Below the pieces are notes generated by a model. It searched no databases. It was not told where the DNA came from and was given only the letters and a program-made list of their open reading frames with translations. Source: DASXRA01 sp036502575 (lineage in GTDB: Bacteria; Actinomycetota; Actinomycetes; Mycobacteriales; Jatrophihabitantaceae). From it: a DNA stretch of 64,000 bases. How positions within the stretch are numbered: the stretch's first letter is position 1; every line of letters starts with the position of its first letter. The position numbers and the translations under genes were made by a program. The DNA is taken from contig DASXYL010000018.1 in the NCBI GenBank assembly GCA_036502575.1, forward strand, positions 13,813 through 77,812, given 5' to 3'. Of the stretch, positions 50,780 through 59,284 are shown piece by piece.

Positions 50780-52273
50780 TCAGGCTTCGTAGATCGTCTC
50801 GCCGCGGACGACGGTGCGCACGCACGTCGGCAGCGCGACGCCCGGGGCGAGGTCGGGCAGCCCCGTCCCGGTCAGCTCACCGGTCGGCCAGACCGCGAAC
50901 GTCGCCGGCGCGCCGACGTCCAGCACTCCCCCGTCCATACGGCCGGCGGCCCGCCAGCCACCCCGGGTATGCGCGGCGAACGCCGCCTGCGCGCTGATCG
51001 CCGCGTCCGGAACGTGCGGGTAGGCCGCCGCCCGGACAGCGGCCCAGGGATTCAATGGCGTCACCGGGGCGTCCGACCCGAAGGCCAGCGACACTCCGGC
51101 AGCGGCGAGCTGCGCGAATCGGTTCAGGCCGACCGCTCGGTCGGTGCCCAGGCGCTCGGCGTACATGCCGTGCGGGCCGCCCCAGGTGGCGTCGAAGGCC
51201 GGCTGCATGGACGCGGTCAGCCCGGCGGCGGCCAGCCGCGCGGGCGAGCGCACCATCTCGACGTGCTCGACCCGGTGCCCGGACCCGGCCGCGGTGCCCA
51301 GCCGCTCGACGGCGTCGAGAATGGCGTCGACCGCGGCGTCGCCGATCGCGTGGAATCCGGCCTGCAGCCCGGCCTCGGTGCATCGCCGGACGTGCTCGGC
51401 GATCTCGTCGACGCCGAGGTGCAGCTCGCCGGACGTGTCGGGGGCGTCGGCGTACGGCTCGCCCAATGCGGCCGTGTGCGACCCGAGCGAACCGTCGCAG
51501 AACAGGTCACCCGCGGCGCCGGCCGCGCCGAGCTCGCGGGCGGTGTCGATGCCGAAGAGTTCACCCCAGTAGCCGATCACGTCCGGACCGGGCTCGGCGC
51601 CCGCGAGGGCGAGCAGCCCGGCCAGGTCGTCGGCACTGGAGACCTCCGGGCCGGCCATCTCGTGCAGGCAGCCGATGCCGAGCGTCGCGGCGTGGGCCAG
51701 CGTCGCCCGCTGCGCGTCGCGAACCTGCCCGGCCGACAGCCCGCCGAAGGCCACCCGCCGGGCGGCGTGATGGGCCTCACCGGTCAGCCAGCCGTCGGGT
51801 CGGAAGCCCGGAAGCGACCTGATGCCCGGCGTGGCCGCGAGCAGCGCGGACGAGACGGCCGCCGAGTGGGCGTCGACCCGGGACAGGTACACCGCGCCTC
51901 CGTAGGCAGCCCGGTCGAGCTCGGCGAGGGTGGGCGGGCGGTGTTCGGGCCAGTTCGTGTCGTCCCAGCCGTGACCCAGCACCGGTCGACCCCGCCCGGA
52001 CCGGTTGTGCCGCTCCACCCGGTCCAGGGCATCGCGCAGCGACTCGGCCCCGGAGAGTTCCAGCCCGGTGAGGGACAGCCCGGCCGCGGTCGCGTGGATG
52101 TGCGCGTCGACGAACGCCGGCGTTACCAGGGCGCCGTCCAGGTCGACGACGCGATCCGCCGGGCTGGCGGGATCGTCGCCGAGCCAGGCGATGCGGCCGT
52201 CGTCGACGATCAGGGCGGTGGCGTTGCGTGCCGCGCCCGGGTAGATCCGTCCGTTGCGGTAGAGGCTGCGCAC
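50780..52273 (-). CDS. YtcJ-like amidohydrolase
   Basis: 497 residues, metal-dependent hydrolase of the amidohydrolase 3 group. Metal ligands appear in VDAHIHATAAGL (HxH), HAIGDAAV, HRVEHVEMV and FGSDAPVTPLNPW. The first 60 residues and the last 50 form the accompanying beta-sandwich. Substrate not readable. GTG start at 52273. Divergent from the lacI-type gene, which may regulate it. Confidence 0.9.
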   Translation of the reverse strand: MRSLYRNGRIYPGAARNATALIVDDGRIAWLGDDPASPADRVVDLDGALVTPAFVDAHIHATAAGLSLTGLELSGAESLRDALDRVERHNRSGRGRPVLGHGWDDTNWPEHRPPTLAELDRAAYGGAVYLSRVDAHSAAVSSALLAATPGIRSLPGFRPDGWLTGEAHHAARRVAFGGLSAGQVRDAQRATLAHAATLGIGCLHEMAGPEVSSADDLAGLLALAGAEPGPDVIGYWGELFGIDTARELGAAGAAGDLFCDGSLGSHTAALGEPYADAPDTSGELHLGVDEIAEHVRRCTEAGLQAGFHAIGDAAVDAILDAVERLGTAAGSGHRVEHVEMVRSPARLAAAGLTASMQPAFDATWGGPHGMYAERLGTDRAVGLNRFAQLAAAGVSLAFGSDAPVTPLNPWAAVRAAAYPHVPDAAISAQAAFAAHTRGGWRAAGRMDGGVLDVGAPATFAVWPTGELTGTGLPDLAPGVALPTCVRTVVRGETIYEA

Positions 52274-52376
52274 GCATCGAGCATGCCGGGTGGTTTGCCA
52301 CGGGGCGACAATGGGTTAGCGTTCCGGGCAGTCCGATCCGCCCTGGGGCGGATTCCCGCGGCGGGATCAGAGGTCT

Positions 52377-53390
52377 ATGACTTCGAGTATCGAGGACGTC
52401 GCCAAGCTCGCGGGCGTGTCGATCGCCACCGTGTCGCGCTCGCTCCGTGGCCTGCCCGACGTCGCGGCCGCCACCCGCGATCGGGTGCTCGCCGCTGCCC
52501 GGGAGCTGAACTACGTCGCGTCCCCGTTCGCCGCCCGGCTGGCCAGCGGGCGCGCGGCCACGGTCGGCGTCGTCGTCCCGTTCGTGCACCGGTGGTACTT
52601 CGCCGAGGTGCTCGGCGCCGTCGAGAACGTCCTCGGCCGGGCCGGCTTCGACCTGCTGCTCTACAACCTCGGCGACCACGATGGCCGGCGGCGCTTCTTC
52701 GACCTGATGCCGGTGCGCAAGCGCGTGGACGCCATCGTGTTCGCCAGTCTCGTGCTGTCCGACGCCGAGGCGGACGCGCTGCAGAGCCTGAACGTCCCGG
52801 TCGGGATGGTCGGCGTCGACCGGCCCGGCGTGCATTCGACCCGCATCGATGACGAGGAGGCGGCCCGTTCGGCGGTACGGCACCTGGTCGATCTCGGGCA
52901 CCGGCGTATCGCGCTCATCGGCGGCGACACCGACGATCCGATGCGGTTCACCCCGCCGCACCACCGGCGCGTCGGCTACCTGGACGCGCTGCGCGAGGCG
53001 GGCATCGAGTACGACCCGAAGCTGGAGGCCCTCGGGTACTTCACCGTCGACGGCGGTGCGGCCGCCACGCAGATCCTGCTCGATCGCCCGGACCGGCCGA
53101 CCGCGCTGTTCGCCGAGTCCGACGAGATGGCCTACGGCGCGATCCGGGCGATCCGGCGCGCCGGGCTGCGAGTGCCCCAGGACGTCGCCGTCGTCGGTTT
53201 CGACGACCACGCCAGCGCGGAGCTGCTGGACCTCTCGACCGTCCACCAGCCCGTGATCGAGCAGGCCGAGGAACTCACGACCCGACTGCTCGCCGCGATC
53301 ACCGACGCCGACATCACGCCGTACGTGCGGGTGCTGCCGACCGAACTCGTCGTGCGCGGCTCCACCGACCCGAGTCGCAGCGTCTACTAG
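52377..53390 (+). CDS. LacI-family transcriptional regulator
   Basis: 337 residues. HTH plus hinge helix: IEDVAKLAGVSIATVSRSLR and FAARLASGRAATVGVVVP. The periplasmic-binding-like effector domain has DMPVGMVGVD-like NVPVGMVGVDRPG, RRIALIGGDTDDP and VAVVGFDDHASAELL. Effector unknown. The imperfect dyad TCCGCCC-TG-GGGCGGA upstream (about 52338-52353) is a candidate site for itself or the divergent amidohydrolase. Its stop codon overlaps the stop of the convergent kinase by 4 bp. Confidence 0.92.
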   Translation: MTSSIEDVAKLAGVSIATVSRSLRGLPDVAAATRDRVLAAARELNYVASPFAARLASGRAATVGVVVPFVHRWYFAEVLGAVENVLGRAGFDLLLYNLGDHDGRRRFFDLMPVRKRVDAIVFASLVLSDAEADALQSLNVPVGMVGVDRPGVHSTRIDDEEAARSAVRHLVDLGHRRIALIGGDTDDPMRFTPPHHRRVGYLDALREAGIEYDPKLEALGYFTVDGGAAATQILLDRPDRPTALFAESDEMAYGAIRAIRRAGLRVPQDVAVVGFDDHASAELLDLSTVHQPVIEQAEELTTRLLAAITDADITPYVRVLPTELVVRGSTDPSRSVY

Positions 53391-54463
53391 CGAGTCGGCG
53401 CGTTCAGGTCGACGTCGACGGTCAGGCCGCCGCCGGGATTGGCGAACGCGCCGATACGACCGCCGTGGGCGGCGACGATCGAGCGCGCGATCGTCAACCC
53501 GAGCCCGACTCCGGCGCCGTGATCGAGGCGGTCGCCGGACTGGCGGCGGAACGGCTCGAAGAGCCCGTCGACCTGCTCGGGCGCTACCTGCGGACCGGTG
53601 TTCGCCACCCTGAGACCGCCCGGCGGAGCCACCGTCACGTGAACCTCGCCGCCGTCGACGTTGTACTTGATCGCGTTGTGGACGAGGTTCGTGACGAGCC
53701 GTTCGAGCAATGGCCGCTCACCCGGCACCAGGATCGGCGCCAACTGGGCGTTGATTCGCACTCGTCGCTTGTCGGCGATCACCGCCATCGTCGTGAGCGC
53801 GTCGTCGACGACCTCGTCCAGACGCTGCGGCGTGGTCGACATCAACCCGCGCTCGGTCTCGGCGAGCACGAGCAGCCCTTCGATCAGGTTCTCGTTGCGC
53901 TCGTTGGTGGCGAGCAACTGCCTGGACAGCAGCTCGATCTGCTCGGCCGTGAGCGCGTCGGCCAGGCTGACCTCGATCAGCGTGCGCTGGGTGGCCAGCG
54001 GGGTGCGCAGCTCGTGCGAGGCGTTGGCCGCGAAGCGCCGCTGGGCCTCGTACCCCTCCGCGACGCGATCCAGCATCTGATCGATCGCATCGGAGAGCCG
54101 CCGCGTCTCGTCGCGGGGCCCGGTCGCCCGCAGCCGAAGGCCGAGGCTGGTCGGGCCGAGCCGAGCGACGGTGGTCGTCATCGCCTGCACCGGCCGCAGC
54201 GCCCAGCGGGCGGCGAGCCAGCCGACGGCCAGCACGATCAGGCCCACTAGGACGAGCTCGAACCACGCCAGTCCGGTACTGAACGAGCTGCCGCAGCCGT
54301 TGCCCCAGCTGCGCCACAAGCTGCCGCCGCAGATGGCGTTGCCATTGCGGTACGTGCGGAAGATGTTCTCGCCGGTCTGCAACGACCAGATCAGGTAGAC
54401 CCAGCCCACCGGCACCGCCAGCACGAACACCAGGACAATGCGCAGGCGGGGCGTCAGTCGCAT
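53387..54463 (-). CDS. Sensor histidine kinase (HisKA/OmpR type)
   Basis: 358 residues. Two transmembrane helices (RIVLVFVLAVPVGWVYLIW, ELVLVGLIVLAVGWLAARW) enclose a short extracellular loop of about 35 residues with two Cys (CGGSLWRSWGNGCG). A HAMP region follows, then the H box RFAANASHELRTPLATQRT, N box VTNLVHNAIKYNV and G box GAGVGLGLTIARSIV. ATG 54463 chosen by the first helix. The regulator gene lies 5 nt upstream, so they form an operon. Confidence 0.92.
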   Translation of the reverse strand: MRLTPRLRIVLVFVLAVPVGWVYLIWSLQTGENIFRTYRNGNAICGGSLWRSWGNGCGSSFSTGLAWFELVLVGLIVLAVGWLAARWALRPVQAMTTTVARLGPTSLGLRLRATGPRDETRRLSDAIDQMLDRVAEGYEAQRRFAANASHELRTPLATQRTLIEVSLADALTAEQIELLSRQLLATNERNENLIEGLLVLAETERGLMSTTPQRLDEVVDDALTTMAVIADKRRVRINAQLAPILVPGERPLLERLVTNLVHNAIKYNVDGGEVHVTVAPPGGLRVANTGPQVAPEQVDGLFEPFRRQSGDRLDHGAGVGLGLTIARSIVAAHGGRIGAFANPGGGLTVDVDLNAPTR

Positions 54464-54468
54464 CTCCG

Positions 54469-55128
54469 CTACCCGCCGAACCGGTAGCCGACGCGCGGCA
54501 CGGTGTGGATCACGGGCGGATGGCCGAGCTTGCGACGCAGGGTCATGACCGCCACCCGGACGGCGTTGGTGAACGGATCGGCGTGCTCGTCCCACGCCTG
54601 TTCGAGCAGGGCCTCGGCGCTCACCACCTGCCCGCCCGAGCGCATCAGCACCGACAGGACGGCGAACTCCTTCGGCGTCAGGTCGAGCAGCTCGCCGTCG
54701 CGAGAAGCCCGGTGCCGCGGCACGTCGAGCACCACGCCGTGCTCGTCCAGCACGGGCGCGAACCCGGACGGCGGGCGTCGGGCCAGCGCCTGCACGCGGG
54801 CGGCCAGCTCGGCGAACGCGAACGGTTTGGTCAGGTAGTCGTCGGCGCCGAGTCCGAACCCGTCCACCCGATCGCGGATCCCGCCGGCGGCGGTGAGGAT
54901 GAGGATCCGGGTGCCCAGCTCGGACTGCACGATCCAGCGGCAGACCTCGTCGCCGGTACGCCCGGGCATGTCGCGGTCCAGGACGGCGACGGCGTACTGG
55001 TTCACGCCGAGGCGCTCCAGAGCCGCCTCGCCGTCGTAGCAGGCGTCGACGGCCATCGACAGCTTGCGTAACCCCTCGGCGACGGTGTCGGCGAGCAGCC
55101 GCTCGTCGTCGGCGAGAAGCACGCGCAC
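54469..55128 (-). CDS. OmpR/PhoP-family response regulator
   Basis: 219 residues. Receiver domain RVLLADDERLLADTVAEGL, phosphoacceptor in VAVLDRDMPGRTGD, LTKPF Lys loop. The winged-helix C-terminal domain runs from GELLDLTPKEFAVLSVLMRS to HTVPRVGYRFGG. GTG 55128 follows GGGAG. A CCATAAGG direct repeat with 11-bp periodicity lies 49-67 bp upstream and may be its own binding box, shared with the divergent carboxypeptidase gene. Confidence 0.94.
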   Translation of the reverse strand: MRVLLADDERLLADTVAEGLRKLSMAVDACYDGEAALERLGVNQYAVAVLDRDMPGRTGDEVCRWIVQSELGTRILILTAAGGIRDRVDGFGLGADDYLTKPFAFAELAARVQALARRPPSGFAPVLDEHGVVLDVPRHRASRDGELLDLTPKEFAVLSVLMRSGGQVVSAEALLEQAWDEHADPFTNAVRVAVMTLRRKLGHPPVIHTVPRVGYRFGG

Positions 55129-55176
55129 GTCGGACTCCCGTCGTTGATCATCGGCCACACCAGGATCCCGGCCGGC

Positions 55177-55195
55177 CCATAAGGGCGCCATAAGG
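55177..55195. promoter_or_regulatory. 11-bp-phased direct repeat CCATAAGG (OmpR-type box)
   Basis: CCATAAGG at 55177-55184 and 55188-55195, start-to-start 11 bp, one helical turn. OmpR/PhoP-type regulators bind tandem direct repeats with this spacing. It sits between the divergent regulator and carboxypeptidase genes. Confidence 0.65.
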
Positions 55196-55241
55196 ACAAC
55201 TCGAACGTTGACGATAGCGGCCGGCTGCCAGCGTCCAGGGC

Positions 55242-56156
55242 ATGAGCTACGGACGATTCGGGACGACGACTTATCACCGGCACCGATCGAGGGGGCGACG
55301 GCGCTGGCGCGCGGTACGGCCGGTGATCGCCGTGCTGGGCGTACTCGGCGTGAGCGCCCTGACCGCGGGTGTCGCCCTGCGCAGCCACGCCGAGCATCGG
55401 GTCTACGGGCCGACGGGACCGGGTCAGACCTCCTACCAGCTGGCCGGGCACGGCGTCGTCTCGAGCGCCGGCCAGACGCCGGTACCCATCGCGAGCCTGG
55501 CCAAGGTCATGACCGCCTACCTGGTGCTGCGCGATCACCCGCTCGGCGACGGAGACGGCGACCTCGACGTCCCGGTCACCGACGCGGACGTCGCCGACAC
55601 CGCCCGCCGGGCCGGCCAGGACGAGTCGGTCGTCGAGGTGGCAGCCGGCGAAACGCTGACCGAGCGGCAGGCCCTGGCCGCGCTGCTGCTGCCGTCCGCC
55701 AACAACGTCGCGGCCATGCTGGCCCGGCGCCTGGACGGCTCCGAGGCGGCGTTCGTAGCCCGGATGAACGACATGGCGCACTCGCTCGGCCTGCGGCACA
55801 CCACCTACACCGATCCGAGCGGCTTCGACGAGGGCACCCGCTCGACCGCGGCCGACCAGCTCATCCTCGCGAATCGGGCGATGCAGCTGTCGGAGTTCGC
55901 GGAGCTGGTCGCTCTACGCAGCGTCGAGCTGCCGGTGGCCGGCACCGTGCACAACACCGACAAGCTGCTAGGAAGGGATGGCTTCGTCGGCATCAAGACC
56001 GGCTCGGACGACGCCGCCGGCGGTTGCTTCATGTTCCGGGCGCACCGCAGCGGCGGCGACCTCACCGGGGTCGTGCTGGGACGTCAGGGCCACGACCTCA
56101 TCGCCGCCGGGCTCAATGCCGCCCGGGACCTCGCCGAATCGGTCGCCACGCCCTAG
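55242..56156 (+). CDS. D-alanyl-D-alanine carboxypeptidase (PBP5-type, class S11)
   Basis: 304 residues, trims the terminal D-Ala of peptidoglycan stem peptides. A basic tail and one signal-anchor helix (AVRPVIAVLGVLGVSALTAGV) are followed by the penicillin-binding motifs SLAK (in PIASLAKVMTAY), SAN (LLPSANNVAAML) and KTG (VGIKTGSDDAAGGC). No C-terminal anchor is seen. Divergent from the OmpR-type system, which may regulate it through the shared repeat. Confidence 0.93.
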   Translation: MSYGRFGTTTYHRHRSRGRRRWRAVRPVIAVLGVLGVSALTAGVALRSHAEHRVYGPTGPGQTSYQLAGHGVVSSAGQTPVPIASLAKVMTAYLVLRDHPLGDGDGDLDVPVTDADVADTARRAGQDESVVEVAAGETLTERQALAALLLPSANNVAAMLARRLDGSEAAFVARMNDMAHSLGLRHTTYTDPSGFDEGTRSTAADQLILANRAMQLSEFAELVALRSVELPVAGTVHNTDKLLGRDGFVGIKTGSDDAAGGCFMFRAHRSGGDLTGVVLGRQGHDLIAAGLNAARDLAESVATP

Positions 56157-56215
56157 GAGGCAGCTGAACAATGCATGCTCTGCTGCGCGACGAGCGGCAT
56201 TATTCAGCGACCTCC

Positions 56216-57133
56216 TTAGCGCGCGGCGTCGACCTCGGCGGCCGTCGGCGGGTCCGCGCCCGCCCGCTCACACGTCAGGGCCGCGACCAGGATCGCCTCG
56301 TCCAGCGCGGCGCCCAGGTCGGCGCCGGCCAGCATGTCCGCGTCGTGCACGCCGGCGCCGGCCAGGGCGCTCAGCAAGCCGGACGTGAACGCGTCGCCGG
56401 CGCCGATCGTGTCGACCAGCCGGACCGGCCGGCCCGGCCGCGTGATCGGGTCGGCGGTCCCTCGATAGGCGACGGCGCCGTCCTCGCCCCTGGTAAGGAT
56501 CACCGCCGTAGCGCCCAGGTCCAGCCACCGCCGGGCGACGTCGTCGAGCCGGTCACTCGGATACAGCCACGCCACGTCGTCCTCGCTGGCCTTCACGAGA
56601 TGGGCGATGGGAATTGCCCGTTCGATCAGCGGACGGGCCCGTTCGGGCGTGCCGAGCAGGGACGGGCGCACGTTCGGGTCGTAGCTGACCAGCACGGTGT
56701 CCCGGGCCCGACCCAACGCCGCGACGATGTGCTCGTCGCCGGGCGGCAGCCACGAGGCCAGCGAGCCCGTGTGCAGGATCTGGGTGCCGTCGGGAACGCG
56801 CAGCTCGTCCGGCGTCCACTGCCAATCGGCGCTGCCCTCGATGTAGAAGTCGTAGCTGGCCTTGCCCTGCTCGTCGAGGTTCACCACCGCCAGCGTCGAT
56901 GCCTGGGCGGCGTCGACCGCGGCCGAGAGACGTACGGCGTTGCGCTCCGCGAAACCGCGCAGCCGTCGCCCGAACGTGTCCTGGGAGAACCGGGCCATGA
57001 ACTCGGTCGGACGCTCGAGCCGGGCCAACCCCACCGCGACGTTCAGCGGGCTGCCGCTGAGATGGGCGGCGAAGGTAGCGCCCTCGCCGTCATCGACCAG
57101 GTCGACCAGCGCTTCGCCGATGACGGTCAACAC
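56216..57133 (-). CDS. PfkB-family carbohydrate kinase (fructokinase-like)
   Basis: 305 residues. N-terminal VIGEALVDLVDDGEG and SGSPLNVAVGLARL (PfkB signature 1 region), C-terminal DTIGAGDAFTSGLLSAL with the catalytic Asp and anion hole. A fructose or other ketose is the likely substrate, which would fit the mannitol-type dehydrogenase encoded 20 kb away, but no link is visible in sequence. Start GTG 57133 is 7 nt after TAACGT (minus strand). Confidence 0.9.
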   Translation of the reverse strand: MLTVIGEALVDLVDDGEGATFAAHLSGSPLNVAVGLARLERPTEFMARFSQDTFGRRLRGFAERNAVRLSAAVDAAQASTLAVVNLDEQGKASYDFYIEGSADWQWTPDELRVPDGTQILHTGSLASWLPPGDEHIVAALGRARDTVLVSYDPNVRPSLLGTPERARPLIERAIPIAHLVKASEDDVAWLYPSDRLDDVARRWLDLGATAVILTRGEDGAVAYRGTADPITRPGRPVRLVDTIGAGDAFTSGLLSALAGAGVHDADMLAGADLGAALDEAILVAALTCERAGADPPTAAEVDAAR

Positions 57134-57140
57134 CTCGCGC

Positions 57141-57150
57141 ACGTTACCGT
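57141..57150. promoter_or_regulatory. Overlapping divergent -10 elements (bidirectional leaderless promoter)
   Basis: ACGTTACCGT contains TACCGT on the plus strand, 7 nt before GTG 57158, and TAACGT on the minus strand, 7 nt before GTG 57133. The two -10 elements share two base pairs, so the kinase and exonuclease promoters cannot easily be occupied together. Confidence 0.55.
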
Positions 57151-57157
57151 CCACGCC

Positions 57158-58060
57158 GTGACTCTCATGCTCGTCGACGCGGCCAACCTGTACTTCCGCG
57201 CGTTCTACGGGGTACCCGAGTCGGTCGCGTCCCCGGACGGCAAGCCGATCAACGCGGTCCGCGGCTTCCTCGACATGACGGCGACGCTCATCGACCGGCG
57301 CCGTCCGACCCGCTACGTCGCCTGTCTGGACTTCGACTGGCGGCCGGCGTTCCGGGTCGCGCTCATCCCGTCCTACAAGGCGCACCGGCGCGCGCCCGAC
57401 GGCAGCGAGGCGATCCCCGACGCACTGGTGCCGCAGGTCCCGGTCCTGCTCGAGGTGCTGGGGGCGCTGGGGTTGGCGACCGGCGGCGCCGACGGGTTCG
57501 AGGCCGACGACGTGATCGCGACGCTCGCCGCCCGCGACGACGGTCCCTGCGAGATCGTCAGCGGCGACCGCGACCTGATCGCGCTGGCCAACGAGCGGGT
57601 TCGGGTGCTCTACGTCGGGCGCGGGGTGGCGAGGCTCGAGGACCTGGGGCCGGACGAGGTGCGGGCACGCTACGGGGTCCCGGCGGAGCGTTATCCGGAC
57701 TTCGCGGCGCTCCGCGGCGATCCGACCGACGGCCTGCCCGGCGTGGCCGGCGTCGGTGAGAAGACCGCCGCCGCGCTCGTCAACCGGTTCGGCACGGTCG
57801 AGGACATCGTGGCCGCGGCGCAGGCGGGCCGCGACGGGTTCCCGGCCGGCTCGGCGACCAAGGTGTTGGCGGCCGCCGAGTACCTCGCGGTGGCCCCCGC
57901 TGTGGTGCGCGGACGCATCGACGCCCCGGTACCGGACCTGGCCGACGAGATCCCGGCCGCGCCGGTCGATGCGACGGCCCTGGTCGAACTCGCCGACCGC
58001 TACGGCATCGACAGCTCGGTCAACCGAGTGCTCAACGCGATCAAGCGTGCCCTGGGTTGA
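57158..58060 (+). CDS. 5'-3' exonuclease (PolA N-terminal-like, FEN family)
   Basis: 300 residues, a stand-alone flap/5' exonuclease. Acidic metal ligands are in LMLVDAANLYFRAF, CLDFDWRPAFRV, GFEADDVIATLA and VSGDRDLIALA; the helix-hairpin-helix DNA-binding motif is GLPGVAGVGEKTAAALV. The role is RNA primer removal or repair next to DNA polymerase I. GTG 57158 or ATG 57167; the frame upstream of these is antisense to the kinase and not coding. Confidence 0.92.
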   Translation: MTLMLVDAANLYFRAFYGVPESVASPDGKPINAVRGFLDMTATLIDRRRPTRYVACLDFDWRPAFRVALIPSYKAHRRAPDGSEAIPDALVPQVPVLLEVLGALGLATGGADGFEADDVIATLAARDDGPCEIVSGDRDLIALANERVRVLYVGRGVARLEDLGPDEVRARYGVPAERYPDFAALRGDPTDGLPGVAGVGEKTAAALVNRFGTVEDIVAAAQAGRDGFPAGSATKVLAAAEYLAVAPAVVRGRIDAPVPDLADEIPAAPVDATALVELADRYGIDSSVNRVLNAIKRALG

Positions 58061-59209
58061 TCAGCTGGCCGGGCTCCACGCGTAGTTACCGCTCGAGTTG
58101 GTGATCGTCACGTTGACCTTCTTGCCGCCATCGGCCGTGCAGGTGAACGTGGCGCCCTTCTTCACCTTCGGGTTCTTGCCGTCGTTGCACTTGACGTTCG
58201 TGTAGCCACCCTTCTCGATGGTCTTCTCGACGGCGGAGTGGTCGAGCACCTTCTTGAACCCGAGGAATCCGGGCTTGGCGACGAACGCGGCGATGGCGAG
58301 CGCGGCCACCACCACGACGGCAGCGACCCCGAGCCACAGCCCGAGATGCCGATTCTTCGGCGGACCGGGCGGATAGGGCGTGTATGGCGGGGGTTGCTGC
58401 CCGTACTGCGCGTACTGGCCGTACCCGGCCGGCGGCGGCGCACCGTAGGGCTGCTGCTGGCCGTAACCCTGCTCCGGCGCGTAGCCCTGCTGCCCATAGC
58501 TCTGCTCGGGCGCGTAGCCCTGCTGCCCATAGCTCTGCTCGGGTGGGTAGGGCTGCTGCCCGTAGCCCTGCTCGGGTGGGTAGGGCTGCTGCCCGTAGCC
58601 CGGCCCGGACTGCGCCTGCTGCTCAGCCCAGGCCGGCGGCTGTTGCTGCTGGTAGGGCGCGGCCGGCGGGTAGCCCTGCTGCGGGGGTGGTGGGGCCGGG
58701 GCCTGCTGCGGCGCGGGCGGCGGGTAGGCGGGGGGCGCGGGCGGGGGCTGGTAGGGCACTCCGGGCGGTGGTGGCGGGAAGGCCGGCATCTGCTGGGTCG
58801 GCTGCGGTGCCGGCGCATCGAAGCGCAGGTCGGAACGGGAGAACGCCTGCGTCCGGTCGTTGTCGGACGGCTCGGCTCCTCTGGACGCAGCATCGGGCTC
58901 GCCAGCTGTCTGAGCTGGAGCTGGCGGTGGGGCCGCGGACGACCCTGGCGCCGGCTCGGCCTCGGCGGGCGGCGTGTACTGGCCGTAGCGGGCGGTCGGC
59001 GCGTCCCCCTCGTCGTCGATCGCTGACGGCGGCGGTACCGGCCGGGCGATCGTCGCCTCTTCGGGCTCGTTCTCGGACGGGGCCTCTGGCTCAGGCGTGC
59101 CCTGCTCGGAGCTCGGTCCCCACTGCGGGCTCGGCTGCTGAGGAGGTGGCGGCGGCCAGGGCTGGTCGCCCTGACCGGCTGGGCCCTGATCGCCGTTGTC
59201 GGATGCCAT
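58061..59209 (-). CDS. DUF4333 protein with Pro/Gln/Tyr-rich N-terminus
   Basis: 382 residues. Residues about 1-290 are disordered and rich in Pro, Gln, Tyr and Gly, with 11-residue repeats (GYGQQPYPPEQ and SYGQQGYAPEQ types). One transmembrane helix (LGLWLGVAAVVVVAALAIAA) precedes an outward DUF4333 domain with NVKCNDGKNPKVKKGATFTC (two Cys). The long cytoplasmic tail could condense or bind partners; that is speculation. Its stop adjoins the exonuclease stop. Confidence 0.87.
   Translation of the reverse strand: MASDNGDQGPAGQGDQPWPPPPPQQPSPQWGPSSEQGTPEPEAPSENEPEEATIARPVPPPSAIDDEGDAPTARYGQYTPPAEAEPAPGSSAAPPPAPAQTAGEPDAASRGAEPSDNDRTQAFSRSDLRFDAPAPQPTQQMPAFPPPPPGVPYQPPPAPPAYPPPAPQQAPAPPPPQQGYPPAAPYQQQQPPAWAEQQAQSGPGYGQQPYPPEQGYGQQPYPPEQSYGQQGYAPEQSYGQQGYAPEQGYGQQQPYGAPPPAGYGQYAQYGQQPPPYTPYPPGPPKNRHLGLWLGVAAVVVVAALAIAAFVAKPGFLGFKKVLDHSAVEKTIEKGGYTNVKCNDGKNPKVKKGATFTCTADGGKKVNVTITNSSGNYAWSPAS
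58466..58602 (-). repeat. 33-bp tandem repeats in the DUF4333 gene
   Basis: Four units of 33 bp encode GYGQQPYPPEQ, GYGQQPYPPEQ, SYGQQGYAPEQ, SYGQQGYAPEQ, followed by a degenerate fifth. Adjacent pairs are nearly identical at DNA level, showing recent duplication in steps. Confidence 0.88.
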
Positions 59210-59284
59210 GATGTGCCTCTTCCGTGCGGAACGGGTCGCCGATTTCGCGCCCTACGCTACTGCGCGATCGGCCAACCGTACCGA

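Noticed and set aside
53387..53390. Overlapping stop codons of the lacI and kinase genes as a regulatory device
   Set aside because: A 4-bp convergent overlap at CTAG is common in compact genomes and needs no special explanation.
56171..57157. Upstream extension of the exonuclease gene
   Set aside because: This part is antisense to the PfkB kinase; the exonuclease fold starts at LMLVDAANLYF.
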